Shown here piece by piece: positions 9,264-18,391 of a DNA stretch of 64,000 bases; the first letter of the stretch is position 1; every line of letters starts with the position of its first letter. Under the pieces are notes generated by a model. It was not told the origin of the DNA and made no database searches. It saw only the letters and a program-made list of their open reading frames with translations. Made by a program: the position numbers and the translations under genes. Source of the stretch: Halobacteroides halobius DSM 5150 (GTDB taxonomy: Bacteria > Bacillota > Halanaerobiia > Halobacteroidales > Halobacteroidaceae); NCBI RefSeq assembly GCF_000328625.1, contig NC_019978.1, forward strand, positions 2,356,001 through 2,420,000, in the 5' to 3' direction.

Positions 9264-11348
9264 TTATTGTGCAAATTGATTAACTTTAGTTGTTAATTCA
9301 AGATATGCATCCTCAATCTTAATAAGATCAGTCGTATTTAATGTTACATTACCACTCTTAATGATATACTTAATACCTGTATAGACATTATCTTGGGTAA
9401 AGACCTCTGCAGCTTCAGGTCTTAAAATAAATTCCTTCTTACCATCATCACCTTCATCTAGAGTAAATGTCTTTACTAAATTATCTGGCTTATATAATTT
9501 GTCCAGCTCGTCTTCCTTCTCCTTTGAAGTTAAACTAGCTAAATGATTTTTAATATTATCATAAGTAGCCCAGTCACTAACCGTACCAGCATAATATTTA
9601 ATCTCTAAGTTAATTGGCAATTGATTTTCAAAATCCCCTATAATCAGCCTTGCCTCTTTAATTCCAGACTTAAGAGCAGCTAACTGACGCTCAGTTAGAG
9701 CTTGGCCCATTGCAGTAATCGCTACTTCATCCTCTATATTCTGATTGAGTGTAAAATCAAATGGAATATTCATCTTAACCTGAGGAGCAATTACACTATC
9801 AGCACTAACCTTTAGCGGACTAGTATCTGCTCCGGCTTTAATTGCACCAGCCAACACTACAGAATCAACTCTACTAGAATCTAATCCTTGTAACCAAGTT
9901 ATTAATTCACTAACATTGAGAGAAATTTTAGAATTGCTAGCAGTAATTTTAGTGCTATCACTAGTTAATTCAGTAATAGGTTTCTCATCTACTAGACTAC
10001 CATCAGCTTTAGCTACAAATTTAATAGGATTACTAGTACTAGTTAAATCTAGATACAACCCCTTAATACTATGATCAATAACTAACTCCATTGTAGCGTT
10101 ATTTAAAGATAACTTAGAAAGTTTATCAGGAATACTAGACATTATCTCTTGAGTCAAATTCTGATCAAATTGACTAAAATCAATACTCGATTTATCAATT
10201 GTTACATAATTTATCTGTGGATTACTAAAACTACCAGTTACTGCAACTGATTGACTAGCATCATAAGTTATATTACTACCTGAAACTGTAAGTATATACT
10301 CAATATTAATATTTCCAGAAGAAAGACTAGCCTCTTGCCCTGTTAAATCTACACTACTAGTATCACTAGTTATACTCCCCAAATTAAATTGATTAATAGT
10401 AAAATTAAGAGTACTATTAGAAGAATTAATAGCTAAATCTAAGTTACCACTATTAAAACCAATACTTTGTAGACCATCTTTTATATGAATACTAGTTGAC
10501 TTATCAAAAGTGATACCTGAACTCAAATCATATCCTTCGATTCTACTAACTTCTGCTTGTGGTAAGCTAAAATCAAATGCTAAACTTTCGCTTCCATCTA
10601 AAGTTACAAAATTACCTGTATTATTAACTAAATCAAATTTTATAGAAGCATTAATTAGATTAGATAATTCTGTGCTTTGTAAGTCCCAATTACTATCTTG
10701 ATTACTACCATCAGCTATAGAAGTAATTTCTGCTGGAATTTTATTTCCCTTAGCATCCGTTAAATTCAAAGCTAGATTTTCAACTTTAAGTCCAGTGGCA
10801 TTAGTTACTGTAATATCCATCTTGTTTATGGTATTAGCACTAAAGAGAATACTACTAAACTGATTTGATAGATCAATAGAAATACCATTTAACTCTGTAC
10901 TAGAAGTACTGTCATAATTATACCTACTCCCAGCAGGAATTGTCTTTCCTGAAGGCAATGTAATGCTAGAATTCTTATTAGGAATTAAAGGATCGGTGCT
11001 ACTACCTAAAGTAATTAAAGGTAAATCTACTGAGGAACTTATTGTAGGCCACGTTATATCAGTCATTTTTTCACCCAACTTAATCGAAGCTAAATTCTTA
11101 GTTTGATTGATCTTAATTCTTGTATCAGTTGCCCCCTCTTTAGGCACTACAATCTCACTTCCTAAATTCTGTTCACGTAATACATCCCCTAAAACTTTTT
11201 CTTTACTCTCAATTAAAGGAACTTTATATGCTACATCCCAAGCCGGGCCAAAGCTATTTCCCCGAGGATTACGGGCACAACCAACAGCTAGTCCGACTAA
11301 TACTAAACATAATACTACTAATCTTAATCTTTTGGACTTTGTTTTCAT
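9264..11348 (-). CDS. Large surface or periplasmic lipoprotein of unknown function
   Basis: 694 residues. Signal peptide with lipobox (GLAVGC, Cys24). The mature N-terminus has the phrase GPAWDVAYKVPLIESKE. The rest is Ser/Thr/Asn/Asp-rich and beta-strand-like, with no cysteines or obvious catalytic motif, suggesting several stacked beta-sandwich domains. It is probably displayed at the outer membrane. It is co-transcribed with the PorV/TraF-like barrel 19 bases downstream, a pairing that suggests the barrel helps export or anchor it. I do not recognise a family. Confidence 0.7.
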   Translation of the reverse strand: MKTKSKRLRLVVLCLVLVGLAVGCARNPRGNSFGPAWDVAYKVPLIESKEKVLGDVLREQNLGSEIVVPKEGATDTRIKINQTKNLASIKLGEKMTDITWPTISSSVDLPLITLGSSTDPLIPNKNSSITLPSGKTIPAGSRYNYDSTSSTELNGISIDLSNQFSSILFSANTINKMDITVTNATGLKVENLALNLTDAKGNKIPAEITSIADGSNQDSNWDLQSTELSNLINASIKFDLVNNTGNFVTLDGSESLAFDFSLPQAEVSRIEGYDLSSGITFDKSTSIHIKDGLQSIGFNSGNLDLAINSSNSTLNFTINQFNLGSITSDTSSVDLTGQEASLSSGNINIEYILTVSGSNITYDASQSVAVTGSFSNPQINYVTIDKSSIDFSQFDQNLTQEIMSSIPDKLSKLSLNNATMELVIDHSIKGLYLDLTSTSNPIKFVAKADGSLVDEKPITELTSDSTKITASNSKISLNVSELITWLQGLDSSRVDSVVLAGAIKAGADTSPLKVSADSVIAPQVKMNIPFDFTLNQNIEDEVAITAMGQALTERQLAALKSGIKEARLIIGDFENQLPINLEIKYYAGTVSDWATYDNIKNHLASLTSKEKEDELDKLYKPDNLVKTFTLDEGDDGKKEFILRPEAAEVFTQDNVYTGIKYIIKSGNVTLNTTDLIKIEDAYLELTTKVNQFAQ

Positions 11349-11522
11349 TATTAGCCTCCTTATATTTTTAAATAATTTATTTTCTTTTCTAAAAGATAAA
11401 TGGATAATTATATAATTAATTCTACATCCTTTCTTAGTTTCCTTTACTTTTATTAACTTAATGCAAATTATATACCTAACAAAAACCTACTCTAAATAAT
11501 TAATCTATCAAAAAATAAAAAA

Positions 11523-11548
11523 TACAAGGGCTTAATTAAGCCCTTGTA
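11523..11548 (-). terminator. Terminator of the SpoIID/TPR gene
   Basis: 26-base perfect palindrome (TACAAGGGCTTAA/TTAAGCCCTTGTA) followed on the minus strand by TTTTTTATTTTTTG. Confidence 0.9.
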
Positions 11549-11551
11549 CCT

Positions 11552-13666
11552 TTAATACCAATTTTCTAATTTAATATCTGTATAGAAATGATGCAAAATC
11601 TTCTTGTAATTTTTGCCGTGATCAGCCATACTAGCTACAGCTACCTGATCCATACCTACACTATGGCCCCAACCACTACCATAAAATAAAAAGTCAACTA
11701 CTTGACCATCTTCATACCGGGGTTGGATCCAGAACCGATTATTTCTTAAGCCACCAAATCTCCACCGGATTCCATCCTTAAAGACTTTGGTCTGCTTAGC
11801 TCCAACTACCTGTAGTGCTTTTACACTTCCTGCTTCACTACGAAGGGTTGGGATAATCTGCTTAATATCTTCAATGCCTAATCTATTCTCTAAATAATCT
11901 ACAGCTAAGCTCCGTTGCCAGCGATAATGGCTTAATTTAGTATACTCTTTATCTGCTGAATAAGACTGAGGTATCTTCTTTAACCATTTCTTTAACTTAG
12001 CAGGCGGTAGAGGAAATTCAGTCTCTTCCATTGCAGTAGAAACCCCACGTAAATAAGGTACTTCTCCACTCCAGATATCCTCACTATCCTCTGTATGACC
12101 ACCTGAATTAGCACTATAGACAGCATTAATTGGCTCTCCCTGATAGGTCATTACATCACCAGCTGTCTTTCTAACAGCTTGAGTAGATCGTTGATACTCT
12201 CTACTTAAGCCACGATAAGCCGCACAATGAACAGTTGAGCATAAGTCAAAACCTTCACTCACATGGCGACCTAAATTAGCTAAAGTATAACTTCTAGCCG
12301 CCACTGCTTGCACCTTTAAAGCACCAAGGGGCCAAGAAGCAGACATCTCCGAAGGAACTACTGCTGCTAAATACTCCTCTAAGTGTACTAGATTAACAAC
12401 TGTCACCCCTTGCTCAGCTGGTCTTAACTCTAGTAAACCACGATACTGGCGATCTTCTTTGCCACCCCAGTAATAATTTTGACCATATTTAACATTATGC
12501 ACTAAAATAGGCACATAAGCCTGTGGTACAATCTTAACTGGTTTACTAAAATCTAATTTTTGCTCTCCAAAGTCTAACTGATAACTACCCTGCTGATAAG
12601 AAGCCTTGACAATTTGGCCTTTCTCTCCAGTCGCAACTATCTTAGTACCTTGCTTAACTGAAAAATCACTACCTACTCTAAAGAAGACTTGTGGTTGGTT
12701 AGTCATAATCCCAACTCTTATCTGTGGCCCAGCTTGTGGTAAAGGTTTGATTGTTTTAAAATCAACCTCTGTCGGTAAATCCTCTCTAGTAATTGGCTCC
12801 TCTTGACCTGGAGTAGGCACTGGAGCAGGAGTAGATTCAAAATACTGTGGATACTTCTCCTGTAACTTAGCTAATTCTTGATTTACTAATTGGTCACTAC
12901 TATTTTCACTATGAGCTGCCTTAAAATACTTAATCGCAGCCCCGATTTGCCCTGCTTTAAGGTATGATAACGCTAATTCACGGGCTACACCTTTCAAACT
13001 TCCATCAGTTTCTAAAGCCTGATGATAAAGGTCACGTGCTTGTTGATACTTACCTTGAGCAAATCTAACTTGGCCCAACTGATAATAACCTAACGCAAAA
13101 TTGATTTGCTTTAAACTTTTTTGCAAATGAGTAGCCGCTAGTTTATAATCCTGCTGTTGTTTATAACTTAATCCTAAATAATAATGTGCTTCTCGTAATA
13201 AATAATCTTGTTGGCCAGTAGCTACAGCTTTAGATAATTGCTGCTTAGCTCTTTGCAGTTGGCCCAGATTATAATAAGCAATCCCCAATCCTAATCTAAC
13301 CTGTGGTTGTGAATCTAACTTTAATAACCTTTGGTAACTTTTTGCTGCTAGTTGATACTTACCTAGCTCTTCATAAATCGTAGCCAAATTAAGCAGTGCC
13401 TGCTGAGATTTAAATTCCTTAGCAATTCTTTTATACTGCTTAATACTACTCTGATAATCTCCCTGATAATAAGCCTGTCGCGCTACAGTTAATAATTTTT
13501 TGACTGGTTCCTTCTTGACTGGTTCTTTCTCTACTTTCTTTTGCTCTTGGCCCTGGGATATCTGCTCTTTGGGAGCTAAATAAAAACTCCCTACTGCTAG
13601 ACTAATCCCAAATAATAAACCAATAATTACTATTCCTAGCACCATTTTATTCCTATCCTGCCACAT
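11552..13666 (-). CDS. TPR-repeat protein with SpoIID/LytB domain
   Basis: 704 residues. One N-terminal membrane segment (about 10-32), a Lys/Glu-rich linker, then about six TPR units (about 55-275: ARQAYYQGDYQSSIKQYKRI and similar). A Pro-rich break near 285 is followed by a beta-rich region and a SpoIID/LytB domain (about 395-704) with VPSEMSASWPLGALKVQAVA, YSANSGGHTEDSEDIW and GSGWGHSVGMDQ. SpoIID is a peptidoglycan lytic transglycosylase and LytB an amidase enhancer. The TPR part suggests a docking role in the envelope rather than the classic sporulation protein. It has its own promoter and terminator. A second possible start (ATG at 13645) has an equally good site. Confidence 0.83.
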   Translation of the reverse strand: MWQDRNKMVLGIVIIGLLFGISLAVGSFYLAPKEQISQGQEQKKVEKEPVKKEPVKKLLTVARQAYYQGDYQSSIKQYKRIAKEFKSQQALLNLATIYEELGKYQLAAKSYQRLLKLDSQPQVRLGLGIAYYNLGQLQRAKQQLSKAVATGQQDYLLREAHYYLGLSYKQQQDYKLAATHLQKSLKQINFALGYYQLGQVRFAQGKYQQARDLYHQALETDGSLKGVARELALSYLKAGQIGAAIKYFKAAHSENSSDQLVNQELAKLQEKYPQYFESTPAPVPTPGQEEPITREDLPTEVDFKTIKPLPQAGPQIRVGIMTNQPQVFFRVGSDFSVKQGTKIVATGEKGQIVKASYQQGSYQLDFGEQKLDFSKPVKIVPQAYVPILVHNVKYGQNYYWGGKEDRQYRGLLELRPAEQGVTVVNLVHLEEYLAAVVPSEMSASWPLGALKVQAVAARSYTLANLGRHVSEGFDLCSTVHCAAYRGLSREYQRSTQAVRKTAGDVMTYQGEPINAVYSANSGGHTEDSEDIWSGEVPYLRGVSTAMEETEFPLPPAKLKKWLKKIPQSYSADKEYTKLSHYRWQRSLAVDYLENRLGIEDIKQIIPTLRSEAGSVKALQVVGAKQTKVFKDGIRWRFGGLRNNRFWIQPRYEDGQVVDFLFYGSGWGHSVGMDQVAVASMADHGKNYKKILHHFYTDIKLENWY

Positions 13667-13701
13667 TTTATCACAACCTTTGTTAGAATCCTTTATATCT
13701 A

Positions 13702-13730
13702 ATTATAGCGTACGTTAGCTGACTATACAA
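13702..13730 (-). promoter_or_regulatory. SigmaA-type promoter of the SpoIID/TPR gene
   Basis: TTGTAT (13725-13730), a 17-base spacer, TATAAT (13702-13707). Confidence 0.7.
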
Positions 13731-13752
13731 TTATCAATTATTGGAAACAAAA

Positions 13753-13775
13753 AACGCCGGATTTTCTCCGACGTT
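13753..13775 (-). terminator. Terminator of galU
   Basis: AACGTCGGA/TCCGGCGTT stem with one G-U pair, then TTTTTTG on the minus strand, 6 bases beyond the galU stop. Confidence 0.85.
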
Positions 13776-13780
13776 TAAGA

Positions 13781-14692
13781 TTATTCTTCTTGAGCTGCTG
13801 CTATTTTTTGGAGTGTCTGGGGATCTTGACTTAATAATTCAGCTAAATAATTGCTAAAGTCATCTTTAATATCTTCTCGCGATAAAGCAAATTCAACTGT
13901 AGCCTTTAAAAAGCCTAATTTATTACCAATATCATATCTCTTTCCTGTAAATACTCTAGCATAGATCTCATCTTGAGCCAACAAGCTCTCTAAAGCATCA
14001 GTTAACTGGATTTCATTGCCTTTACCAGGTGGCGTATTCTCTAAAATAGTAAAGATTTCTGGCGTTAAAATATAGCGACCTAAAATAGCAATGTTAGATG
14101 GTGCTTCCTCTAAAGCTGGCTTCTCTACTAAATTATCCACCTTATATAAATCATCCTCTTGCTGATCATAATCAACAATTCCGTACTTATTAACTACTTC
14201 ATCAGCCACTTTTTGGACCCCAATGATACTAGATTCTTTTTCTGCAAAGGCTTCAATTAACTGTTTAGTGACAGGCTTTTGGGCCTTTACAATATCATCA
14301 CCTAATAAAACTGCAAATGGCTCATTACCAATAAAGGTCTTTGCCTGTAAAATAGCATGTCCTAGGCCTTTAGGCTCTTTTTGGCGCACATAATGAACAT
14401 TAATCAAATTAGAGATATCCTGGACTGTCTCTAACATATCATCCTTACCTTTTCTCTCTAAAGCCATCTCTAGCTCTAAATTTTTATCAAAGTGATCTTC
14501 AATAGCCCGTTTATGGCGACCAGTAATAATAATTAACTCTTCAATACCTGACTGAACTGCTTCTTCAACAATATACTGAATCGTTGGCTGATCAACAATT
14601 GGTAACATTTCCTTAGGTTGTGCTTTAGTTGCTGGGAGAAATCTAGTCCCTAATCCTGCTGCTGGAATTACTGCTTTTCTAACCTTAGTCAT
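13781..14692 (-). CDS. galU: UTP--glucose-1-phosphate uridylyltransferase
   Basis: Makes UDP-glucose from UTP and glucose-1-phosphate in the cytoplasm; UDP-glucose is the precursor for the Ugd and GalE products in this locus. The nucleotidyltransferase signature is seen at the N-terminus (IPAAGLGTRFLPATKAQPKE) with VEEAV and FAVLLGDDIV typical of GalU. The length (303 residues) is normal. The ATG at 14692 is 7 bases after AGGAGG and is preferred over a TTG at 14698. It has its own promoter and a terminator. Ala/Glu-rich C-terminus (KIAAAQEE). Confidence 0.95.
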   Translation of the reverse strand: MTKVRKAVIPAAGLGTRFLPATKAQPKEMLPIVDQPTIQYIVEEAVQSGIEELIIITGRHKRAIEDHFDKNLELEMALERKGKDDMLETVQDISNLINVHYVRQKEPKGLGHAILQAKTFIGNEPFAVLLGDDIVKAQKPVTKQLIEAFAEKESSIIGVQKVADEVVNKYGIVDYDQQEDDLYKVDNLVEKPALEEAPSNIAILGRYILTPEIFTILENTPPGKGNEIQLTDALESLLAQDEIYARVFTGKRYDIGNKLGFLKATVEFALSREDIKDDFSNYLAELLSQDPQTLQKIAAAQEE

Positions 14693-14748
14693 ATACAATC
14701 CTCCTACTCTAATTTATAATTAAATTTTAGTTTAAACTTATACTCAAT

Positions 14749-14777
14749 ATTGTAACATATGATAGCATTATTTACAA
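14749..14777 (-). promoter_or_regulatory. Promoter of galU
   Basis: TTGTAA (14772-14777), a 17-base spacer, TACAAT (14749-14754), about 60 bases before the ATG. Confidence 0.65.
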
Positions 14778-14798
14778 AATAGTTACTAGGAATGCTAG

Positions 14799-15959
14799 TT
14801 ATATAATTAGAGGTTCAAATTCAGTTGGTCTGATAGCATGATAACCCCAAGAATATAAAATTGCCTCTACTATCCGCTGGCTAGCCTGTCCATCACCATA
14901 TGGATTAGGCGTATTAGCCATTGTTTCGTACTTCCTTTGGTTAGTCAATAACTTAAGTATCCCTGCTCTAATACCTTCTTGTTGCGTACCTACTAACTCA
15001 ATAGTACCTGCTTGTAATGCTGCACTTCGTTCGGTGGTCTCCCGTAATACTAAAACAGGTTTATCTAAACTAGGCGCTTCTTCTTGTAAGCCACCAGAAT
15101 CAGTAACTACTAAATAAGATCTAGCTATTAAATTAATGAATTCTTGGTAAGGTAAGGGCTTAATTAAATGGACTCTAGATAGATTAGCCAAACTATCATA
15201 AACTTTATCCTTAATCTTAGGATTTGGATGGAGAGGCCAGACTACTTCTACCTCAGAGGATAAAGCTACTACATCCTCAACTGCTCTACAAATATTAACT
15301 AGTGGTTGGCCTAAATTTTCTCTTCGGTGGGCTGTTACTAAAATTATCTTCTTGTTTGGGAAATCAAGCTGTTGTAATGTAGAATCTTGAAACTGATAAG
15401 TAGGCTCTACCATCATTTCTAAAGCATCAATCACAGTATTACCTGTTAGAAAGATATTAGCATCTGGGATCCCTTCGGCTAGTAGATTAGAACGATTAGT
15501 TGCACTAGGAGTAAAGTGTAGATCAGCTAAGACACCTGTTAGACGGCGATTGATCTCTTCAGGATACGGTGCATACTTATTACCACTGCGTAAACCAGCT
15601 TCTATATGGCCTATCTTAAGTTGTTGATAAAAAGAAGTTAGAGCACTGACAAAGGTAGTAGAGGTATCACCATGGACTAAAACTAAATCTGGCTCTTCTT
15701 GACTAATTACATCCTCTAGATTAGATAATATCTTAGTAGTAATTTGGGCTAGCGATTGGCCCGATTCCATAATTTGCAAATCATAATCTGGGTTAAGAGA
15801 GAATAGTTCTAAGACCTGATCTAATAGAGAACGATGTTGGCCCGTAACGGTAACCAGGGATTTGATTCTGTGATCTTCTTCTAAAACCTTGATTACCGGA
15901 GCCATTTTGATTGCTTCTGGTCGTGTACCAAAGATAGACATAATTTTGAGTTGCTTCAT
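14799..15959 (-). CDS. wecB: Non-hydrolysing UDP-N-acetylglucosamine 2-epimerase
   Basis: Interconverts UDP-GlcNAc and UDP-ManNAc, feeding ManNAc or ManNAcA into surface polysaccharide. Diagnostic motifs are all present: GTRPEAIKMAPVI at the start, VHGDTSTTF, HIEAGLRSGNKYAPYPEEIN, TAHRRENLG, SDSGGLQEEAPSL and VLRETTERSAALQAGT. The length (386) is normal. It lies 72 bases after ugd with no terminator between, so the two are probably co-transcribed. Ugd-type dehydrogenases can act on UDP-ManNAc, but the partner here looks like a UDP-glucose enzyme. Confidence 0.95.
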   Translation of the reverse strand: MKQLKIMSIFGTRPEAIKMAPVIKVLEEDHRIKSLVTVTGQHRSLLDQVLELFSLNPDYDLQIMESGQSLAQITTKILSNLEDVISQEEPDLVLVHGDTSTTFVSALTSFYQQLKIGHIEAGLRSGNKYAPYPEEINRRLTGVLADLHFTPSATNRSNLLAEGIPDANIFLTGNTVIDALEMMVEPTYQFQDSTLQQLDFPNKKIILVTAHRRENLGQPLVNICRAVEDVVALSSEVEVVWPLHPNPKIKDKVYDSLANLSRVHLIKPLPYQEFINLIARSYLVVTDSGGLQEEAPSLDKPVLVLRETTERSAALQAGTIELVGTQQEGIRAGILKLLTNQRKYETMANTPNPYGDGQASQRIVEAILYSWGYHAIRPTEFEPLII

Positions 15960-16031
15960 TACAATTATCCCCCATTTTTTATTTAGTATATGGAGCTAAA
16001 GCAACTTTTAGTCATTAGTCACCTGCATTAT

Positions 16032-17378
16032 CTATTCAGTTGTTGCCACCTCTTGTGTAGCAGCCAATTCTCTATTATTCACTGCTGGACGACCAACACT
16101 ATAATAAGTAAAGCCTCGCTTTTTCATCTCTTCTACATCATAGCAGTTGCGTCCATCAATAAAGATAGGATTAGTTAATAGTTCTGCTACCCGATCAAGA
16201 TCAAGGTCTTGAAATTCATCCCATTCAGTAACTAAAATAACAGCAGCTGTATCTTCTATAGCATCATAAGCGTTCTTGCAATACTGAATATCATCAGCAA
16301 AGATACCTTGCGCTTCTTCCATAGCAATTGGATCGTAGGCTTTAACCTGGGCCCCAGCCTCTAATAACTGCTTGATTATTGTTCTAGATGGTGCTTCTCG
16401 CATATCATCAGTATTTGGCTTAAAGGCTAATCCTAGAACCGAGATTGTCTGCCCAGCTAAATTTGGTACTTCTCGTTTTAACTTCTTGACTAGAGTTTGT
16501 TTCTGTAATTTATTAGCCTCAACTACTGAATTGACAACTTTAAAGTCATAGCCACGCTCTTGTGCTGTCTTAGTAATTGCTTTAGTATCCTTAGGGAAGC
16601 AAGCCCCACCAAAACCAACTCCAGCGCGCAAGAACTTGTCACTGATTCGATGATCTGTCCCAATTCCTTTAGCTACTTCTGCTACGTCACCACCTGTTCG
16701 TTCACAAATGTTGGCTATTTCATTAATAAAGCTAATCTTAGTCGCTAAAAAAGCATTAGCAGCATACTTAATCATCTCTGCGCTATACCTATCAGTATGT
16801 AAGATAGGGGCTTCAAATGGCTGATGTAACTCATCTAAAATATCAGCAGCTTTTTTACTTTCAGTCCCTATTATCACTCGGTCAGGATGCATAGTATCTG
16901 CTACAGCAGAACCTTCCCGTAAAAACTCAGGGCAAGAAACAACATCAAAGTCATAATCAGCCTCTTGTTGTTGCTCAATTAATTCTTCTACCCAATCCCC
17001 TGTTCCGACCGGAACAGTACTCTTATCAATTACGATCTTATAACCATTAATGTACTGGGCTATATCTTGAGCTACTGCTTTAACTGCTGATAAGTCTGCT
17101 CCTCCATCCTCTTGAGAAGGAGTACCTACAGCAATAAAGATAATATCACTTTCTTTAACCCCTGCTTCTAAAGAAGTAGTAAACTTTAGATTACCATGCT
17201 CATAATTACGATCAACAATTTCTTTCAAACCTGGTTCATAGATAGGCATCACCCCATCTTTTAAACCGGCAATCTTTTCTTGATCAATATCGACACAGAT
17301 TACATCATTTCCTAGCTCAGCAAAACAAGCTCCCGAAACCAATCCTACATATCCTGTTCCTACAACAGTTAGCTTCAT
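16032..17378 (-). CDS. ugd: UDP-glucose 6-dehydrogenase
   Basis: Oxidises UDP-glucose twice to UDP-glucuronate with NAD. N-terminal Rossmann motif GTGYVGLVSGACF, KSTVPVGT, PEFLREGSAV, and the catalytic-Cys motif GVGFGGACFPKD are present. The 448-residue length is normal. The last residues (ELAATQEVATTE) form a short Ala/Thr/Glu tail resembling that of two other sugar-nucleotide enzymes in the window. Own promoter at 17443-17471; probable operon with wecB. Confidence 0.94.
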   Translation of the reverse strand: MKLTVVGTGYVGLVSGACFAELGNDVICVDIDQEKIAGLKDGVMPIYEPGLKEIVDRNYEHGNLKFTTSLEAGVKESDIIFIAVGTPSQEDGGADLSAVKAVAQDIAQYINGYKIVIDKSTVPVGTGDWVEELIEQQQEADYDFDVVSCPEFLREGSAVADTMHPDRVIIGTESKKAADILDELHQPFEAPILHTDRYSAEMIKYAANAFLATKISFINEIANICERTGGDVAEVAKGIGTDHRISDKFLRAGVGFGGACFPKDTKAITKTAQERGYDFKVVNSVVEANKLQKQTLVKKLKREVPNLAGQTISVLGLAFKPNTDDMREAPSRTIIKQLLEAGAQVKAYDPIAMEEAQGIFADDIQYCKNAYDAIEDTAAVILVTEWDEFQDLDLDRVAELLTNPIFIDGRNCYDVEEMKKRGFTYYSVGRPAVNNRELAATQEVATTE

Positions 17379-17442
17379 TTAATATTCCTCCTGCAACTAT
17401 AAATTATTTAATTCAATTTGTGAAATCGATAACACTGTATCC

Positions 17443-17471
17443 ATTATATGATAAATTTGAAATTATTTCAA
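17443..17471 (-). promoter_or_regulatory. SigmaA-type promoter of ugd
   Basis: TTGAAA (17466-17471), a 17-base spacer, TATAAT (17443-17448). Confidence 0.75.
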
Positions 17472-17480
17472 TCAACAGAT

Positions 17481-18296
17481 TTATCCTTTCTTTAATTGCT
17501 CTAACAGTTTATAAGGTACATCTACTCTCCCTAACAGATACTTATCTTCATTAGCAGGGCCATGGCAATCAGAACCCCCTGTTACCAACAAATCATACTC
17601 AGTAGCTAACTGCAGATAATAATCTGTCTCGGCTTGATTATGCTGCGAGTAATAAGCTTCAATTCCAGCAAAGTCCTCTTGCTCTAATAACTCTATTACT
17701 AACTCTCGATTATCTATCACTCCAGGATGGGCCAAAACCGGAATACCTCCTGCTTGTTTTAGCAATTTAACTGCCTCACTAGGTGTTAACTGGTACTTAG
17801 GAACATAAGCTGGGCCACCATCTTCTAGGTAATCATCAAAGGCTGTCTGCATATCAGTAACATACTCATCTTCTACCATTAATCTAGCAATATGCGGCCG
17901 ACCTACTCCTGTATCTCCTGCTATTTTTTTTAGTCGCTTAAAGTCTAATTCTACATCTAAGTTGGCCAGTTTAGCTAGGATCTGCTTGGCCCTTACTTCT
18001 CTAGCTCGTTGTAACTTATCTAATACTTCGTTTAATTGTGGTGAGTCTAAATCAATATAATATCCTAAGATATCTATTCTCTGTCCCTGGTAATAAGTCG
18101 TTAACTCAATCCCTGGGACGACTTCTATCTCCAGTTCTTTTCCAATTTCTAAAGCTGGTTGGACTCCAGCTAGACTATCATGGTCTGTGATAGCAACTGC
18201 TGCTAAACCTTGTTCAACGGCTGCCTTTACTAATTCCTGTGGTGTAAATGAACCATCAGAAGCTATAGTATGTGTATGTAAATCAATTTTTTTCAT
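17481..18296 (-). CDS. PHP-domain phosphoesterase (nucleoside 3',5'-bisphosphate phosphatase/TrpH-like)
   Basis: 271-residue PHP-family metal-dependent phosphoesterase. The metal ligands are in DLHTHTIASDGSFTPQEL and AITDHDSL, with later His residues in VGRPHIARLM, VLAHPGVID and GSDCHG. Members of this subgroup hydrolyse 3',5'-bisphosphonucleosides such as pAp, or trim RNA 5' ends (RNase AM). It lies 96 bases beyond cysC, whose product makes PAPS, and pAp is the by-product of PAPS use, so pAp recycling is an attractive but inferred role. It has its own promoter, and a terminator separates it from cysC. Confidence 0.85.
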   Translation of the reverse strand: MKKIDLHTHTIASDGSFTPQELVKAAVEQGLAAVAITDHDSLAGVQPALEIGKELEIEVVPGIELTTYYQGQRIDILGYYIDLDSPQLNEVLDKLQRAREVRAKQILAKLANLDVELDFKRLKKIAGDTGVGRPHIARLMVEDEYVTDMQTAFDDYLEDGGPAYVPKYQLTPSEAVKLLKQAGGIPVLAHPGVIDNRELVIELLEQEDFAGIEAYYSQHNQAETDYYLQLATEYDLLVTGGSDCHGPANEDKYLLGRVDVPYKLLEQLKKG

Positions 18297-18325
18297 AGTT
18301 ATCTCCTTTCAAAATCAACGCTAAT

Positions 18326-18354
18326 ATTATAACAATAATTTAAGCGGGGAGCAA
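18326..18354 (-). promoter_or_regulatory. Promoter of the PHP phosphoesterase gene
   Basis: TTGCTC (18349-18354), a 17-base spacer, TATAAT (18326-18331), directly after the cysC terminator. Confidence 0.65.
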
Positions 18355-18361
18355 ATAATAA

Positions 18362-18384
18362 GAGGTGAACCCAAAGTTCACCTC
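18362..18384 (-). terminator. Terminator of cysC
   Basis: GAGGTGAAC/GTTCACCTC stem with a 5-base loop followed by TTATTATTT on the minus strand. Confidence 0.8.
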
Positions 18385-18391
18385 AGACTGC

